Below are positions 11,725 through 20,391 of a stretch of 64,000 nt of DNA, in pieces. Position numbers and translations under genes: made by a program. How positions within the stretch are numbered: position 1 is the first letter of the stretch; every line of letters starts with the position of its first letter. The DNA is taken from NCBI GenBank assembly GCA_964581465.1, contig CAZOOP010000010.1, forward strand, positions 22,458 to 86,457. The letters are read 5' to 3'. The DNA comes from WJMB01 sp964581465 (GTDB taxonomy: Bacteria > RBG-13-66-14). The notes under the pieces are model-generated. The model was not told the origin of the DNA. It made no database searches and saw nothing but the letters and a program-made list of their open reading frames with translations.

Positions 11725-12463
11725 TTGGTTAAATAGCGTCCCGCCCACGAGCTAGATGGAGTTCACTTCCCACGACACACAACACCCTGCCGAATACCTT
11801 TCAGATCAAGCGGGGACAATGGCCAAGCTGCTTGTGACGGGTCTGGGTATCCCATAATCCGGATGCGCCTTCCGGTGGGTCGGCGATCCCATAATCGACA
11901 GCTAATCGACGTCGGTCCCGCCGATAGCAAGCGCCCCCGGTACACCCGTCGATATGAGTATCCCACCGGCGAGCGCCGGTGGGAAGGACGGTGGGGAATG
12001 ATCCTCGAGAACAAGTCTCGTATCTGCCCCCTGATGCCGATTGAGGGTGGTCTTTCGAAGTGAATCAGCTCGGGGACCATCACCAGAAACTGAACCAGCG
12101 TTTGCAGCTTTGGAAAGCCGCATCAAGAAGGTGAGCTTGATAATATCCGAAGCAGGCCGTCAATTAGTCAGACGGATAGCTAACGCGAGTCCTAAGGCGA
12201 GCGATGGAAAGGTATCATTCTTACGTTGCGCCCCAGCTCGTTAGAACCCCGAACGGAACCAACAAAAACCGGCTCCAAGCGGGCCTGACGCAAGTCCAGG
12301 TGGTTTGCCACGAACAGACAGTGCGACAGAGGCAGATACAAAAGTCGTAAAACCTTCATTGACAGTCAATTGGATATACACCACTCCCAAACGAGTGACG
12401 GCCTGTCAACGTTTGGCCAATACCATGCCCTACAGCGATACTTGCGGAATCCATCACGCCCGA
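11725..12463. other. Intergenic with one strong hairpin
   Basis: About 740 bp without a convincing gene. A perfect 10-bp stem with a 4-base loop (TCCCACCGGC-GAGC-GCCGGTGGGA, 11961-11984) has no T-run and an unknown role. Confidence 0.55.
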
Positions 12464-12649
12464 GAGACCTTTGCAAAACCCATCCGGCGGAACCGTTACG
12501 CCCGGGTCCGGCGTTGGCACGTTTCTTGCAGCAGGGCGTGGCGGCCTCTCGTCCGACCCGGCCCCACAATTCCGCAAGAAACGTGCCAACGCCTCGCGGT
12601 CCGGGCGCGGGGCGGGCTCGTTTGTCAGGATCGGTTTTGCAAAGGTCTC
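12464..12649. repeat. Nested palindrome element, copy B
   Basis: Outer arms GAGACCTTTGCAAAACC (12464-12480) and its exact complement (12633-12649). Inner arms GGCGTTGGCACGTTTCTTGC (12510-12529) and its exact complement (12574-12593). Compared with copy A, the outer arms differ at two positions on each side in a way that keeps pairing. Confidence 0.9.
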
Positions 12650-12820
12650 GCCTTGAAGTGAATTCCCCACCTGGAGACCTTGGAAAGAAGCCATAGAAAA
12701 TCAACATTATCCGCATGAACCTCTCTCCGGGTGCATGGCTGCGGAACCGTCGCCAATTCTTCGGATAAATCCACCCTAGATGCTTGTCGGAAAAAACTTC
12801 ACCTTTATTCAACTTTACTG

Positions 12821-12848
12821 TTGACAGGTGGGGAAAAGGGGTTATACT
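12821..12848 (+). promoter_or_regulatory. Promoter of the dcw cluster
   Basis: A perfect TTGACA (12821-12826) and TATACT (12843-12848) with a 16-bp spacer. It is the only strong promoter seen before mraZ, and it would give a leader of about 465 nt. Confidence 0.75.
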
Positions 12849-12857
12849 ATATCTGTG

Positions 12858-12883
12858 TGGTGAAAGGTGGGGAGAAGTGGGGG
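12858..12883 (+). promoter_or_regulatory. Putative MraZ operator
   Basis: Three boxes TGGTG (12858), TGGGG (12868) and TGGGG (12878) are separated by exactly 5 bases each. MraZ is known to bind TGGGN repeats with 5-base gaps before mraZ. A further TGGGG lies in the promoter spacer at 12829. The boxes cover the expected transcription start, so binding should repress the whole cluster. Confidence 0.8.
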
Positions 12884-13321
12884 ATAATGATTGCCGACAC
12901 GACACTGACCGGGGACGACAGGAAGGTAATGGGACTGTCGCGGATAGGTGGCGGCAAGCTGATAGAAGGCCGGCGCGGGCGTCATGGAGGGTGTTTCGGC
13001 CAAATCAGACCGTTGCGTGTCGGCCGCCCCGTCCCCCGACGTCTTCATAAACACCCATTCGAGCGATTCACTGAAGAGCGCCGGTAACCGTCCGGGCAAA
13101 TGACAGCGTCTTGAGCGATAAAAAATCAATAGACAACCTGTTAGCGACATATCCCTGTGCGTCTTCGAATGATGAAACCAGCAAATTGAATCCTCAAACA
13201 AGCCTGAACGGCGCCGCGACCCGGCCCACTGATAGAACCGTTCAGATCCCGCCACGCAGTGTAACGAATCGCCGGTTGAAACGGCAAGACGCCAGATAAC
13301 AGCGCAGCGAAGGTCGAACCC
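12884..13321 (+). other. Long untranslated leader before mraZ
   Basis: About 440 bp between the operator and the mraZ ATG. I find no convincing small gene and no second strong promoter. It may be an unusually long leader RNA. Confidence 0.5.
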
Positions 13322-13750
13322 ATGTTCCTCGGACGTTACGAATACAGCCTGGACGCGAAGGGTCGCCTGGCGATCCCCGCCAAGCTGCGCAACGGCGAGG
13401 AGAGCGAGGACTGGGTACTGGCCCAGGGACTCGACGGTTGCCTGTTCCTCTACCCTGCCCCCGTCTGGCGCGAGGTGGCCGAGCGTATCGAGTCCCTGGC
13501 CACCAATCAGCGCGCCGCCCGCCGCTTCGCCCGCCTGCTCTTCTCCGGCGCCGTCGAGGTCAGCCCGGACAAGCAGGGGCGCATCGGCATCCCGGTCCAC
13601 CTGCGTCGCTGGGCCGCTCTGGAACGCGAGGCCGTCGTCGTCGGCGTCGGCCGACGCATCGAAATCTGGTCCAGCGAGAACTGGGAATCCTACAGCGACG
13701 ACGGCGGTTACGAGGACGCCGCCGAGACCCTGGGCGAAATAGATTTCTAA
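13322..13750 (+). CDS. mraZ: Transcriptional regulator MraZ
   Basis: A 142-aa protein made of two AbrB-like (SpoVT/MraZ) half-domains. The first starts GRYEYSLDAKGRLAIPAKLR and the second SGAVEVSPDKQGRIGIPVHL; both carry the DxKGR-type motif. MraZ forms a ring and binds TGGGN repeats to repress its own operon. Matching boxes lie about 450 bp upstream. The length is normal. It heads the cell-division and wall cluster, with rsmH following after 26 bp. Confidence 0.96.
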   Translation: MFLGRYEYSLDAKGRLAIPAKLRNGEESEDWVLAQGLDGCLFLYPAPVWREVAERIESLATNQRAARRFARLLFSGAVEVSPDKQGRIGIPVHLRRWAALEREAVVVGVGRRIEIWSSENWESYSDDGGYEDAAETLGEIDF

Positions 13751-13776
13751 CGTTGCCACACCGTCGGCCTGAGAGA

Positions 13777-14709
13777 ATGCGAGACCCTGTGGAGCGCCAT
13801 GTTCCAGTCATGCTCGAGGAGGTCCTGGAGGCCTGGGTCGCCGACCCGTCCGGGAGCTACCTCGACGCCACCTTGGGCCGGGCCGGCCACAGCCGCGCCC
13901 TGCTGGAGCGTTTCCCCGAGGCCCGGGTGCTGGGTTGCGACCGCGACGCCGAGGCCCTGGAACGGGTCAAGCGAGAAACCGACGCTGAGCACCAGCGCCG
14001 CCTGCGGCTGATCAAGCTGTCCTTCGCCGAGCTCGATGAGCTGGCCGAGCGCTTCGACGGCGTCCTGTTCGATCTGGGCGTCTCCAGCGAACAGCTTTCC
14101 GATCCCGGCCGGGGTTTCAGCTTTGCCCGGCCCGGTCCCCTGGACATGCGGATGGACTCCGCCGCAGGTCCCACCCTGGCCGAGTTGTTGTCCAGTATCG
14201 ACGAGGAGCGGCTGGGTCGTCTGATCCGTGACTACTCCGACGAGCGCCGCTGGCGCCGTATCGCCCGGGCTATCATCGAAGGCGGACCCTACACCGACAC
14301 CGCCGAGCTGGCCGACGTCGTCCGCTCCGCGGCGGGACCCTCCCGGCGCATCGACGGCGCCACCCGAACCTTTCAGGCCCTACGTATGGCCGTCAACGAC
14401 GAGCTGGTCCAGCTCGAGCGGGGGCTTAACAACGCCCTGGAGTTGTTGGCCCCGGGCGGCCGTCTGGTCGTCATCGCCTACCACTCCGGCGAGGACCGCC
14501 TGGTCAAGCGCTTTCTGCGCCACCGTAGCGGCGGTTGCGTCTGCCCGCCGGGCATACCGGCCTGCCGCTGCGAGCCCCGTGAGGAGCTACGGCTTCTCTG
14601 GCGCGGCGTGCGCACTCCGCGTGACGAGGAAATCGCCGCCAACCCGCGCGCCCGCTCGGCCAAGCTGCGCGCCGCCGAGCGGCTGGAGTCCGGGAGGAAC
14701 GGACGATGA
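13777..14709 (+). CDS. rsmH: 16S rRNA m4C1402 methyltransferase
   Basis: A 310-aa SAM-dependent methyltransferase that modifies N4 of C1402 in the ribosomal P site. It shows HVPVMLEEV, the glycine-rich GRAGHSRALLE, FDLGVSSEQLSDPGRGFSF (in order) and GPLDMRMD. A typical HSLEDR motif near residue 231 reads HSGEDR here. Before the final NPRARSAKLRAAER is a four-cysteine loop (CVCPPGIPACRC), seen in many RsmH proteins. The start at 13777 fits the family N-terminus. The stop overlaps the ftsL-like start by 4 bases. Confidence 0.96.
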   Translation: MRDPVERHVPVMLEEVLEAWVADPSGSYLDATLGRAGHSRALLERFPEARVLGCDRDAEALERVKRETDAEHQRRLRLIKLSFAELDELAERFDGVLFDLGVSSEQLSDPGRGFSFARPGPLDMRMDSAAGPTLAELLSSIDEERLGRLIRDYSDERRWRRIARAIIEGGPYTDTAELADVVRSAAGPSRRIDGATRTFQALRMAVNDELVQLERGLNNALELLAPGGRLVVIAYHSGEDRLVKRFLRHRSGGCVCPPGIPACRCEPREELRLLWRGVRTPRDEEIAANPRARSAKLRAAERLESGRNGR

Positions 14710-14978
14710 GTCCCCGGCGCGGCTACGGCTTCTGGTTCCTGCTGATCCTGGGCGCCGCCGTCCTGGGCGGCCTGCACCTCTTCCTCAACAGTCGGGCCTA
14801 CGGGCTGCGCGCCGAGATCGACGAGCTGCGCCGCCGGGTGGTCGAGCAAGAGGAGCTGGCCCGCCGCATGGCCGAGAACTGGCGACTGGCCACCGCGCCT
14901 CATAACCTGGAATCTCTGGCCGCCGAGCGCCTGGAGCTGGTGGTCCCCGAGGAGCTGGAAACGGTGACCGTCGAGTGA
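14706..14978 (+). CDS. ftsL: FtsL-like septum protein
   Basis: A 90-aa protein with a short basic N-terminus, one membrane segment (about residues 9-27) and a coiled coil (AEIDELRRRVVEQEELARRM). This is the shape of FtsL/DivIC, which links FtsQ/FtsB to the FtsW-FtsI pair in the divisome. Sequence identity in this family is always low, so the call rests on topology and position between rsmH and ftsI. It overlaps rsmH by ATGA. Confidence 0.8.
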   Translation: MSPRRGYGFWFLLILGAAVLGGLHLFLNSRAYGLRAEIDELRRRVVEQEELARRMAENWRLATAPHNLESLAAERLELVVPEELETVTVE

Positions 14979-15373
14979 AGCTGCGGCTTTTGGCGAGTAG
15001 ACCTGGGGGATAATCGCGGAATAGTGGAATAGCCGGCGCAGGGTGCTGAATGAGAGGCTACCGGTATCACTGTGGATCACTCGTGAGGACTGACCGGCGG
15101 TGCGCGGTGGGGAAAGACTCGCAGTCGAGTAAGAGTTTTTGCGGGAACCATCGAAGGAACAAGGCTGACGGGTGTCCCGTCTGTTCAACCCCACCGGATC
15201 CGCTCTGCGTTCACCAGCTTACTCAAGGCGTCGGCGCGCGCAACACGCGGAGCGATCTCAACATACTACGGCTGAAGCAGGCGAGGCTCGATCGAAAGTT
15301 GCTGGATTAGCTCGCAATCAGCGAAACAACCGATCGCAAAGACAACCAAGAATCGGCGAAGGACGGACGGGTG
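14979..15373 (+). other. Long gap inside the dcw cluster
   Basis: About 395 bp between ftsL and ftsI, where neighbouring genes mostly overlap. No convincing gene or element repeat is visible. It could hold an internal promoter or leader; I cannot identify one with confidence. Confidence 0.45.
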
Positions 15374-17347
15374 ATGAACCAGCGGGAAACGCGGGGGAAA
15401 GCGACCCGGGAACCGGGGAGCCGGCGGCTGCGCTGGCTGGCCCTGGGCCTGGGTCTTTTCGCCCTGGTCATCGCCGGCCGCCTGGTCGACCTGCAGTTGC
15501 TGCGCGGAGCCGAGCTCCGCGATCAGGCCCAAAGCCAGCAGGTGGCCCGGGAATCCCTGCCCGGTCTGCGCGGCACCATCTACGACCGCAACGGCACAGT
15601 GCTGGCCATCGACCGTGAGATCACCACGGCTTTCCTGGCGCCCCGGGAGCTCACTCCGGAGCAGCGCCCCGTCGTCGTCGAGGGTTTGGCCGAGATCCTG
15701 GGCCTCTCCCGCTCCCGCTTGGAGGAGCTGGTCCTCCGCGACAGCTACTTCGTCTGGCTCTCCCGCCGTCTGGAGGACTCCGAGGAGCTGGCCCTGCGCG
15801 AGGCCGGCCTGCCCGGCGTCCACCTCCGTGAGGCCGCGGCCCGCTTCTACCCCCAGGGACCCACCGCGGCCCATGTGCTGGGCTTCGTCGGTGTGGATCA
15901 CCAGGGGCTGGAGGGCTTGGAGCTGCTCTACGACGAGGAGCTCAGCGGCGAGCCCGGCTGGGTGCTCAAGGTCACCGACGCCGCCGGACGGCCCCTCTAC
16001 CCCCTCGAGGAAACCCTGGTCGAACCACGGCGGGGCGAGGACATCTACCTGACCATCGACGCCCGCTACCAGCACATCGTCGAGCGGGAGCTGGCCCAGG
16101 CCGTCGAACGCAACAACGCCCGCGGCGGGATGGCCGTGATGCTCGACCCGAGCGACGGCGCCGTGCTGGCTCTGGCCAACTATCCGGGCTTCGACCCCAA
16201 CCACTTCGGCGACTACCCGGCCGAGGTTCGCCGCAACCGCGCCGTCACCGACCTGTACGAACCGGGCAGCACGCTGAAGACCCTCACCGTGTCCGCCGCC
16301 CTCGAGGAGGGCCTGGTCACACCCCAGACCGTTTTCGACACACCGCAGCACATCCTGGTCACCGGGCGGCGCATCCGGGATAGCCTGCCTCACGCTCCCC
16401 GGCTCAGTGTTGCCGGGATCATCGAGCGCTCCAGCAACGTCGGCGTGTTGCAGATCGGTGAGATGCTGGGCCGGGAGAAGCTCCACGATTACCTGCGCGC
16501 CTTCGGCCTGGGGGAGCCCACGGGCCTGGAGTCCGTCGGCGAGGCCGGCGGCATCCTGCGTCCGTCAGAACGTTGGTATCCCCTGGACACCGCCTGCGCC
16601 AGTTTCGGCCAGGGCGTGGCCGTCACCGCCGTCCAGTTGGCCGCCGCCTACGCCGTGGTTGCCAACGGCGGCCTCCGAGTCCAGCCCCACCTCATCGTCG
16701 GCGAAGCGGTGGAACGAATCGATGGTGACAACGACGAGGGAACCTCCCAGAACGCTTCCGAGGACGCTCCCGACGACGCTTCCGCGACGTCTCGGCGGGT
16801 CATCTCCAGCCAGACCGCCGAGACGATGCGCGCCATCCTGGTCGGCACCGTCGAGCACGGCCTGGCCGACGACGCCGCCGGTTCCGGCTACCTGGTCGGC
16901 GGCAAAACGGGCACCGCCCAGAAAATCGGCCCCGGCGGCTATCTGGAGGGCAACCGGTACATCGCCAGCTTCGTCGGCTTCGCCCCTGCCGAAGACCCGC
17001 GCCTTGTGCTCCTGGTGATCCTCGACGAGCCCGGGCCGATCTACGGCGGCGGGCCGACCTGCGGTCCGGCCTTCGCCCGTATCGTCCGTCAGGTGCTGGC
17101 CCTCGAGGGCGTCCCGGCGCCGGATTCCCTCTCGGTGCGCGTCGTCGAGGCGTCGACGCCGGACGTGCTGCGCACCCCCACCCTGGAACCCGCCGAGTTG
17201 CCGTCACTGATCGGCCTGGATGCCCGTCGCGCCGCCGCTCTGATCTCGGCGGCGGGCCTGCGGGCCGAGTTCCAGGGCAGCGGAAGCGTCCGCTCCGTCG
17301 ACACCACCGGCGAGGTCCTGCGCGTCAAACTGGGGGTGGCCCGATGA
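15374..17347 (+). CDS. ftsI: Septal peptidoglycan transpeptidase (PBP3 class)
   Basis: A 657-aa class B penicillin-binding protein that cross-links peptidoglycan at the division septum. It has one N-terminal membrane segment (about residues 20-40) and a dimerisation domain with LRGTIYDRNGTVLA. The transpeptidase domain holds the catalytic STLK (Ser299), SSN (353-355) and KTGT (Lys511). A PASTA-like domain (LPSLIGLDARRAAALISAAG) closes the protein; such domains bind muropeptides in other PBPs. An acidic insert (EGTSQNASEDAPDDAS) interrupts the transpeptidase domain before KTGT. Its TGA overlaps the murF ATG. Confidence 0.95.
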   Translation: MNQRETRGKATREPGSRRLRWLALGLGLFALVIAGRLVDLQLLRGAELRDQAQSQQVARESLPGLRGTIYDRNGTVLAIDREITTAFLAPRELTPEQRPVVVEGLAEILGLSRSRLEELVLRDSYFVWLSRRLEDSEELALREAGLPGVHLREAAARFYPQGPTAAHVLGFVGVDHQGLEGLELLYDEELSGEPGWVLKVTDAAGRPLYPLEETLVEPRRGEDIYLTIDARYQHIVERELAQAVERNNARGGMAVMLDPSDGAVLALANYPGFDPNHFGDYPAEVRRNRAVTDLYEPGSTLKTLTVSAALEEGLVTPQTVFDTPQHILVTGRRIRDSLPHAPRLSVAGIIERSSNVGVLQIGEMLGREKLHDYLRAFGLGEPTGLESVGEAGGILRPSERWYPLDTACASFGQGVAVTAVQLAAAYAVVANGGLRVQPHLIVGEAVERIDGDNDEGTSQNASEDAPDDASATSRRVISSQTAETMRAILVGTVEHGLADDAAGSGYLVGGKTGTAQKIGPGGYLEGNRYIASFVGFAPAEDPRLVLLVILDEPGPIYGGGPTCGPAFARIVRQVLALEGVPAPDSLSVRVVEASTPDVLRTPTLEPAELPSLIGLDARRAAALISAAGLRAEFQGSGSVRSVDTTGEVLRVKLGVAR

Positions 17348-18759
17348 GCCGCGACTGGGGACACCTGCGCGCCGACGTCGGCCTGCCCGTCACTCTGGGC
17401 GAGCTGGCCGACTGGGCCGGCGCCGAGCTCGCCGACAACGCCCGGGAGCTGCCCGTGGGCGGCCTGGCCGGCGACTCCCGCGCCGTGGCCGAGGGCGACC
17501 TATTCATCGCGCTGACCGGCAGCCGCGTCGACGGTCACGACTACCTGGACCGCGTCGTCGGCCGCGCCGCCGCCGCCCTGGTCTCCCGACCCCGGCGCGA
17601 CCTGGAGTTGATCCAGCTCGTCGTCGAGGACGTCCGCCGCGCCTTGCTGGCCGTCGGCGCCGGTTTCCGCGACCGCCGTCCCGACCTGCGGGTAATCGGC
17701 GTCACCGGCTCGGTGGGCAAGACCTCGACCAAGGACTACCTGGGGCGGATCATGCTCGACCACGCGCCGACACTGGTCACCACAGGCAATCTCAACACCG
17801 AGATCGGCGTGCCGCTGACCCTGGCCCGCTTGACCGACGAGCATCGCTTCGCCGTGTTGGAGATGGGCATGCAGTGGTCCGGCGAGATCGCCTCCCTGGC
17901 CCGCTCAGCCCGACCCGAGATCGGCGTCATCACCGCCGTGGGTCCGGCCCATCTCGAGTTCTTCTCCAGTGTGCGCCAGATCGCCCGGGCCAAGGCCGAG
18001 CTGCTCGAAACCCTGCCTTCCGACGGCTTCGCCGTACTCCCCGTGGGCGAATACCTGGATTACCTCCGCGCCTTCGCCCCCTGCCCAGTCATAACCTTCG
18101 GACTGACCGAGGGCCACTGCCGGGCCGAGGGCCTGCGGCCCCTCCACCGAGGCTCCAGTTTCGAACTCGTCTGGGAGCCGCCGCCTAGCCTGGGGTTCAA
18201 GCCCCTGCGTCGCACCGTAGAGCTACCCCGCCCCGGCGCTCACCAGGTGCTTTCGGCCCTGCGCACGGCCGCGACGGCCCTGATCGCCGGCGTGCCCTCG
18301 CAGCGCGTCGTCGACGGCCTGAGCGACGCCGAACTGACGCCCCAGCGCGGCGACGTCGTCAAGAAGGGCTCGCTGACTATCCTGGCCGATTCCTACAACG
18401 CCAACCCGATGAGTATGGAGGCCGCTCTGCGCACTCTGGCCGGTTTGCCCGCCGAGCGACGACTGGTGGTGTTGGGCGACATGCTCGAGCTGGGACCGGC
18501 CGCGCCGGAACTCCACCGCGAGATCGGCCGACTGGCCGCCCGTCTGGGGATGAACGTGCTGATCGGCGTGGGCGGCTTCGCCGAGGAGCTGGCCGCCGGC
18601 GCTCGCGACAGCGGGATGAGCCGGGTCTACGCCGTCCAGACCCCCGAGGAGGCCGCTGAGCTTCTCAACGAGCTGCTGCGCCCCGGCGACGCCCTGCTGG
18701 CCAAGGCCTCCAACGCCCTGCGCCTCGATCAACTCACCGACCACCTCCCCGCGCTCTAG
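17344..18759 (+). CDS. murF: UDP-MurNAc-tripeptide--D-Ala-D-Ala ligase
   Basis: A 471-aa Mur ligase that adds D-Ala-D-Ala to the peptide stem in the cytoplasm. The ATP P-loop is GVTGSVGKTSTKD at about residues 118-130. ADSYNANPMSMEAAL is typical of MurF, and the end KASNALRLD matches the usual KGSxxMRxE region only loosely. The N-terminal DSRAVAEGDLFIAL is the MurE/MurF uridine-binding fold. It follows ftsI by a 4-base overlap, in the place where murE would normally come first; no murE is present in the cluster. Confidence 0.93.
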   Translation: MSRDWGHLRADVGLPVTLGELADWAGAELADNARELPVGGLAGDSRAVAEGDLFIALTGSRVDGHDYLDRVVGRAAAALVSRPRRDLELIQLVVEDVRRALLAVGAGFRDRRPDLRVIGVTGSVGKTSTKDYLGRIMLDHAPTLVTTGNLNTEIGVPLTLARLTDEHRFAVLEMGMQWSGEIASLARSARPEIGVITAVGPAHLEFFSSVRQIARAKAELLETLPSDGFAVLPVGEYLDYLRAFAPCPVITFGLTEGHCRAEGLRPLHRGSSFELVWEPPPSLGFKPLRRTVELPRPGAHQVLSALRTAATALIAGVPSQRVVDGLSDAELTPQRGDVVKKGSLTILADSYNANPMSMEAALRTLAGLPAERRLVVLGDMLELGPAAPELHREIGRLAARLGMNVLIGVGGFAEELAAGARDSGMSRVYAVQTPEEAAELLNELLRPGDALLAKASNALRLDQLTDHLPAL

Positions 18760-18769
18760 GAGAGGGAAC

Positions 18770-19879
18770 GTGCTCTACCACCTGCTGGCACCCCTGGCCG
18801 ACGAAGTGGGCTTCTTCCGCCTCTTCGGTTACATCACCTTCCGCGCCGGCGCCGCGGCGATCACCGCCGTGCTGCTCAGCTTCATCTTCGGACCGCTGAT
18901 CATCCACTGGCTCCGCCGCAAGCAGTTCACTGAAAGCACCCGGGAGGACGGCCCCCAGCATCACAAGGCCAAGGAGCGCACCCCGACGATGGGCGGCCTG
19001 ATCATCCTGCTGGCCGTGGCCGTGCCGACCCTGCTCTTCGCCGATCTGACCAACCGCTACGTGCTGATGACCCTGGCCGTTACCCTGGGCCTGGGCCTGC
19101 TGGGGTTCCTCGACGATTACCTCAAGAACGTCAAAGGACGACCCCTGGGCCTGGTGGCTCGCTACAAACTGATCGGCCAGGCCTTCCTCGGCCTGGGCGT
19201 GGGCTGCATCCTCTACTTCTGGCCCCTGGACCCGGCTCACTCGACAATACTCACCGTGCCCTTCTTCAAGAGCGTCCAGATCGATCTCGGCTGGGGCTAC
19301 ATCCCCTTCGTCGCCCTGGTGATCATCGCCGCCTCCAACGCCGTCAACCTGACCGACGGCCTGGACGGCCTGGCCATCGGCTCGACCCTCTTCGCCGGAC
19401 TGGCCTACGTCATCTTCGTCTACGTGGCCGGTCACGCCGTCTTCGCCAACTACCTCGAGGTGCCCTTCCTGTCCGATATCGGCGAGCTGACCATCTTCGT
19501 GACCTCCCTGGTGGGGGCCTGTCTGGGCTTCCTCTGGTACAACTCCCACCCCGCCGAGGTCTTCATGGGCGATACCGGCTCGCTGGCCCTGGGCGGAGCC
19601 ATCGGCACCGTGGCGATCTTCTGCAAGCAGGAGCTGCTGTTGCTCATCGTCGGCGGCGTCTACGTCATCGAAGGGATGTCGGTGATCCTCCAGGTGGGCT
19701 ACTTCAAGCTGACCAAGGGCAAGGGTCCCGACGGCGCCGGCAAGCGACTGTTCCGTATGGCCCCCCTCCACCACCACTTCGAGCTCAAGGGTTGGGCCGA
19801 GAGCAAGGTCATCACCCGCTTCTGGATCATGGCGGCCATGTTCGCCCTGATCTCCATCGCCACACTCAAGCTGCGCTGA
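18770..19879 (+). CDS. mraY: Phospho-MurNAc-pentapeptide transferase
   Basis: A 369-aa inner-membrane enzyme that moves phospho-MurNAc-pentapeptide onto undecaprenyl phosphate, making lipid I. About ten membrane segments are evident. Signature motifs are TPTMGG, FLDDYLKN (metal-binding Asp pair), NLTDGLDGLA and LHHHFELKGWAE. The start is GTG, after AGGAGAGGG. It follows murF by 10 bp. Palindrome copy C begins 5 bp after its stop, and the usual downstream murD is absent. Confidence 0.97.
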   Translation: MLYHLLAPLADEVGFFRLFGYITFRAGAAAITAVLLSFIFGPLIIHWLRRKQFTESTREDGPQHHKAKERTPTMGGLIILLAVAVPTLLFADLTNRYVLMTLAVTLGLGLLGFLDDYLKNVKGRPLGLVARYKLIGQAFLGLGVGCILYFWPLDPAHSTILTVPFFKSVQIDLGWGYIPFVALVIIAASNAVNLTDGLDGLAIGSTLFAGLAYVIFVYVAGHAVFANYLEVPFLSDIGELTIFVTSLVGACLGFLWYNSHPAEVFMGDTGSLALGGAIGTVAIFCKQELLLLIVGGVYVIEGMSVILQVGYFKLTKGKGPDGAGKRLFRMAPLHHHFELKGWAESKVITRFWIMAAMFALISIATLKLR

Positions 19880-19883
19880 TCCC

Positions 19884-20069
19884 GCGAGACCTTCGCCGAT
19901 TCCTTCGAATAGGCTTGGAGCTCGGGTACGTTCGACGACGAGGCGTTGGCACGTTTTTTGCAGCAGAGCGACGAAGCATTGGGGAGGAAGGTGCGCGGGA
20001 TTACGCAAAAAACGTGCCAACGCCGGGCGCGGGCCGAGGAATCACCGGTGAAGTCGGCGAAGGTCTCGC
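19884..20069. repeat. Nested palindrome element, copy C
   Basis: Outer arms GCGAGACCTTCGCCGA (19884-19899) and its exact complement (20054-20069). Inner arms GGCGTTGGCACGTTTTTTGC (19942-19961) and its exact complement (20005-20024). The inner left arm has T where copies A and B have C, and the right arm has the matching A for G. It sits between mraY and ftsW, within the cluster. Confidence 0.9.
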
Positions 20070-20207
20070 TCAGTTCCACTGTTTGTTCAACCGGTGCTCG
20101 ATCCAGAGCGGTGCGTTGCTGAAGGTGGTTGCCCAGCTTGGTTGCAAGCGTTGACTTTAACGATTCATCGACGCCCATCCGGGTGTTTAACCGACGAGGT
20201 GAACGAG

Positions 20208-20369
20208 ATGCCGGACTATAACCCGCCCTATCCCGATCCCGCCGCCGAGGAGGCCGAGGGTCAGTTGACCTTCGAGCTGCCGCGCAAGATGCGCCCCGGC
20301 CGCCTAGACCCCTACGACGATCTCTACTTCGACATGCAAACCGCCAAGCAGGGCGAGGCCGCCGAGTAA
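20208..20369 (+). CDS. Small acidic protein in the murD position, unknown
   Basis: A 53-aa ORF with ATG after GAGGTGAAC. It is Pro- and acid-rich at the start (NPPYPDPAAEEAEG), then has TFELPRKMRPGRLDPYDDLY. There is no membrane segment. Its codon use resembles the surrounding genes and it ends 22 bp before ftsW, so it is probably translated. I recognise no family. It is far too short to be a Mur ligase. It could be a small divisome accessory protein; this rests on position alone. Confidence 0.6.
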   Translation: MPDYNPPYPDPAAEEAEGQLTFELPRKMRPGRLDPYDDLYFDMQTAKQGEAAE

Positions 20370-20391
20370 CCGCCGTATAACAAGGAAACCG

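Noticed and set aside
11961..11984. Hairpin as an intrinsic terminator
   Set aside because: A perfect stem but no T-run and no gene close before it.
13111..13299. 62-codon frame before mraZ
   Set aside because: No ribosome site, and its composition does not look like the coding genes. Treated as leader.
14979..15373. Small gene in the ftsL-ftsI gap
   Set aside because: The open frames lack ribosome sites and typical codon use.
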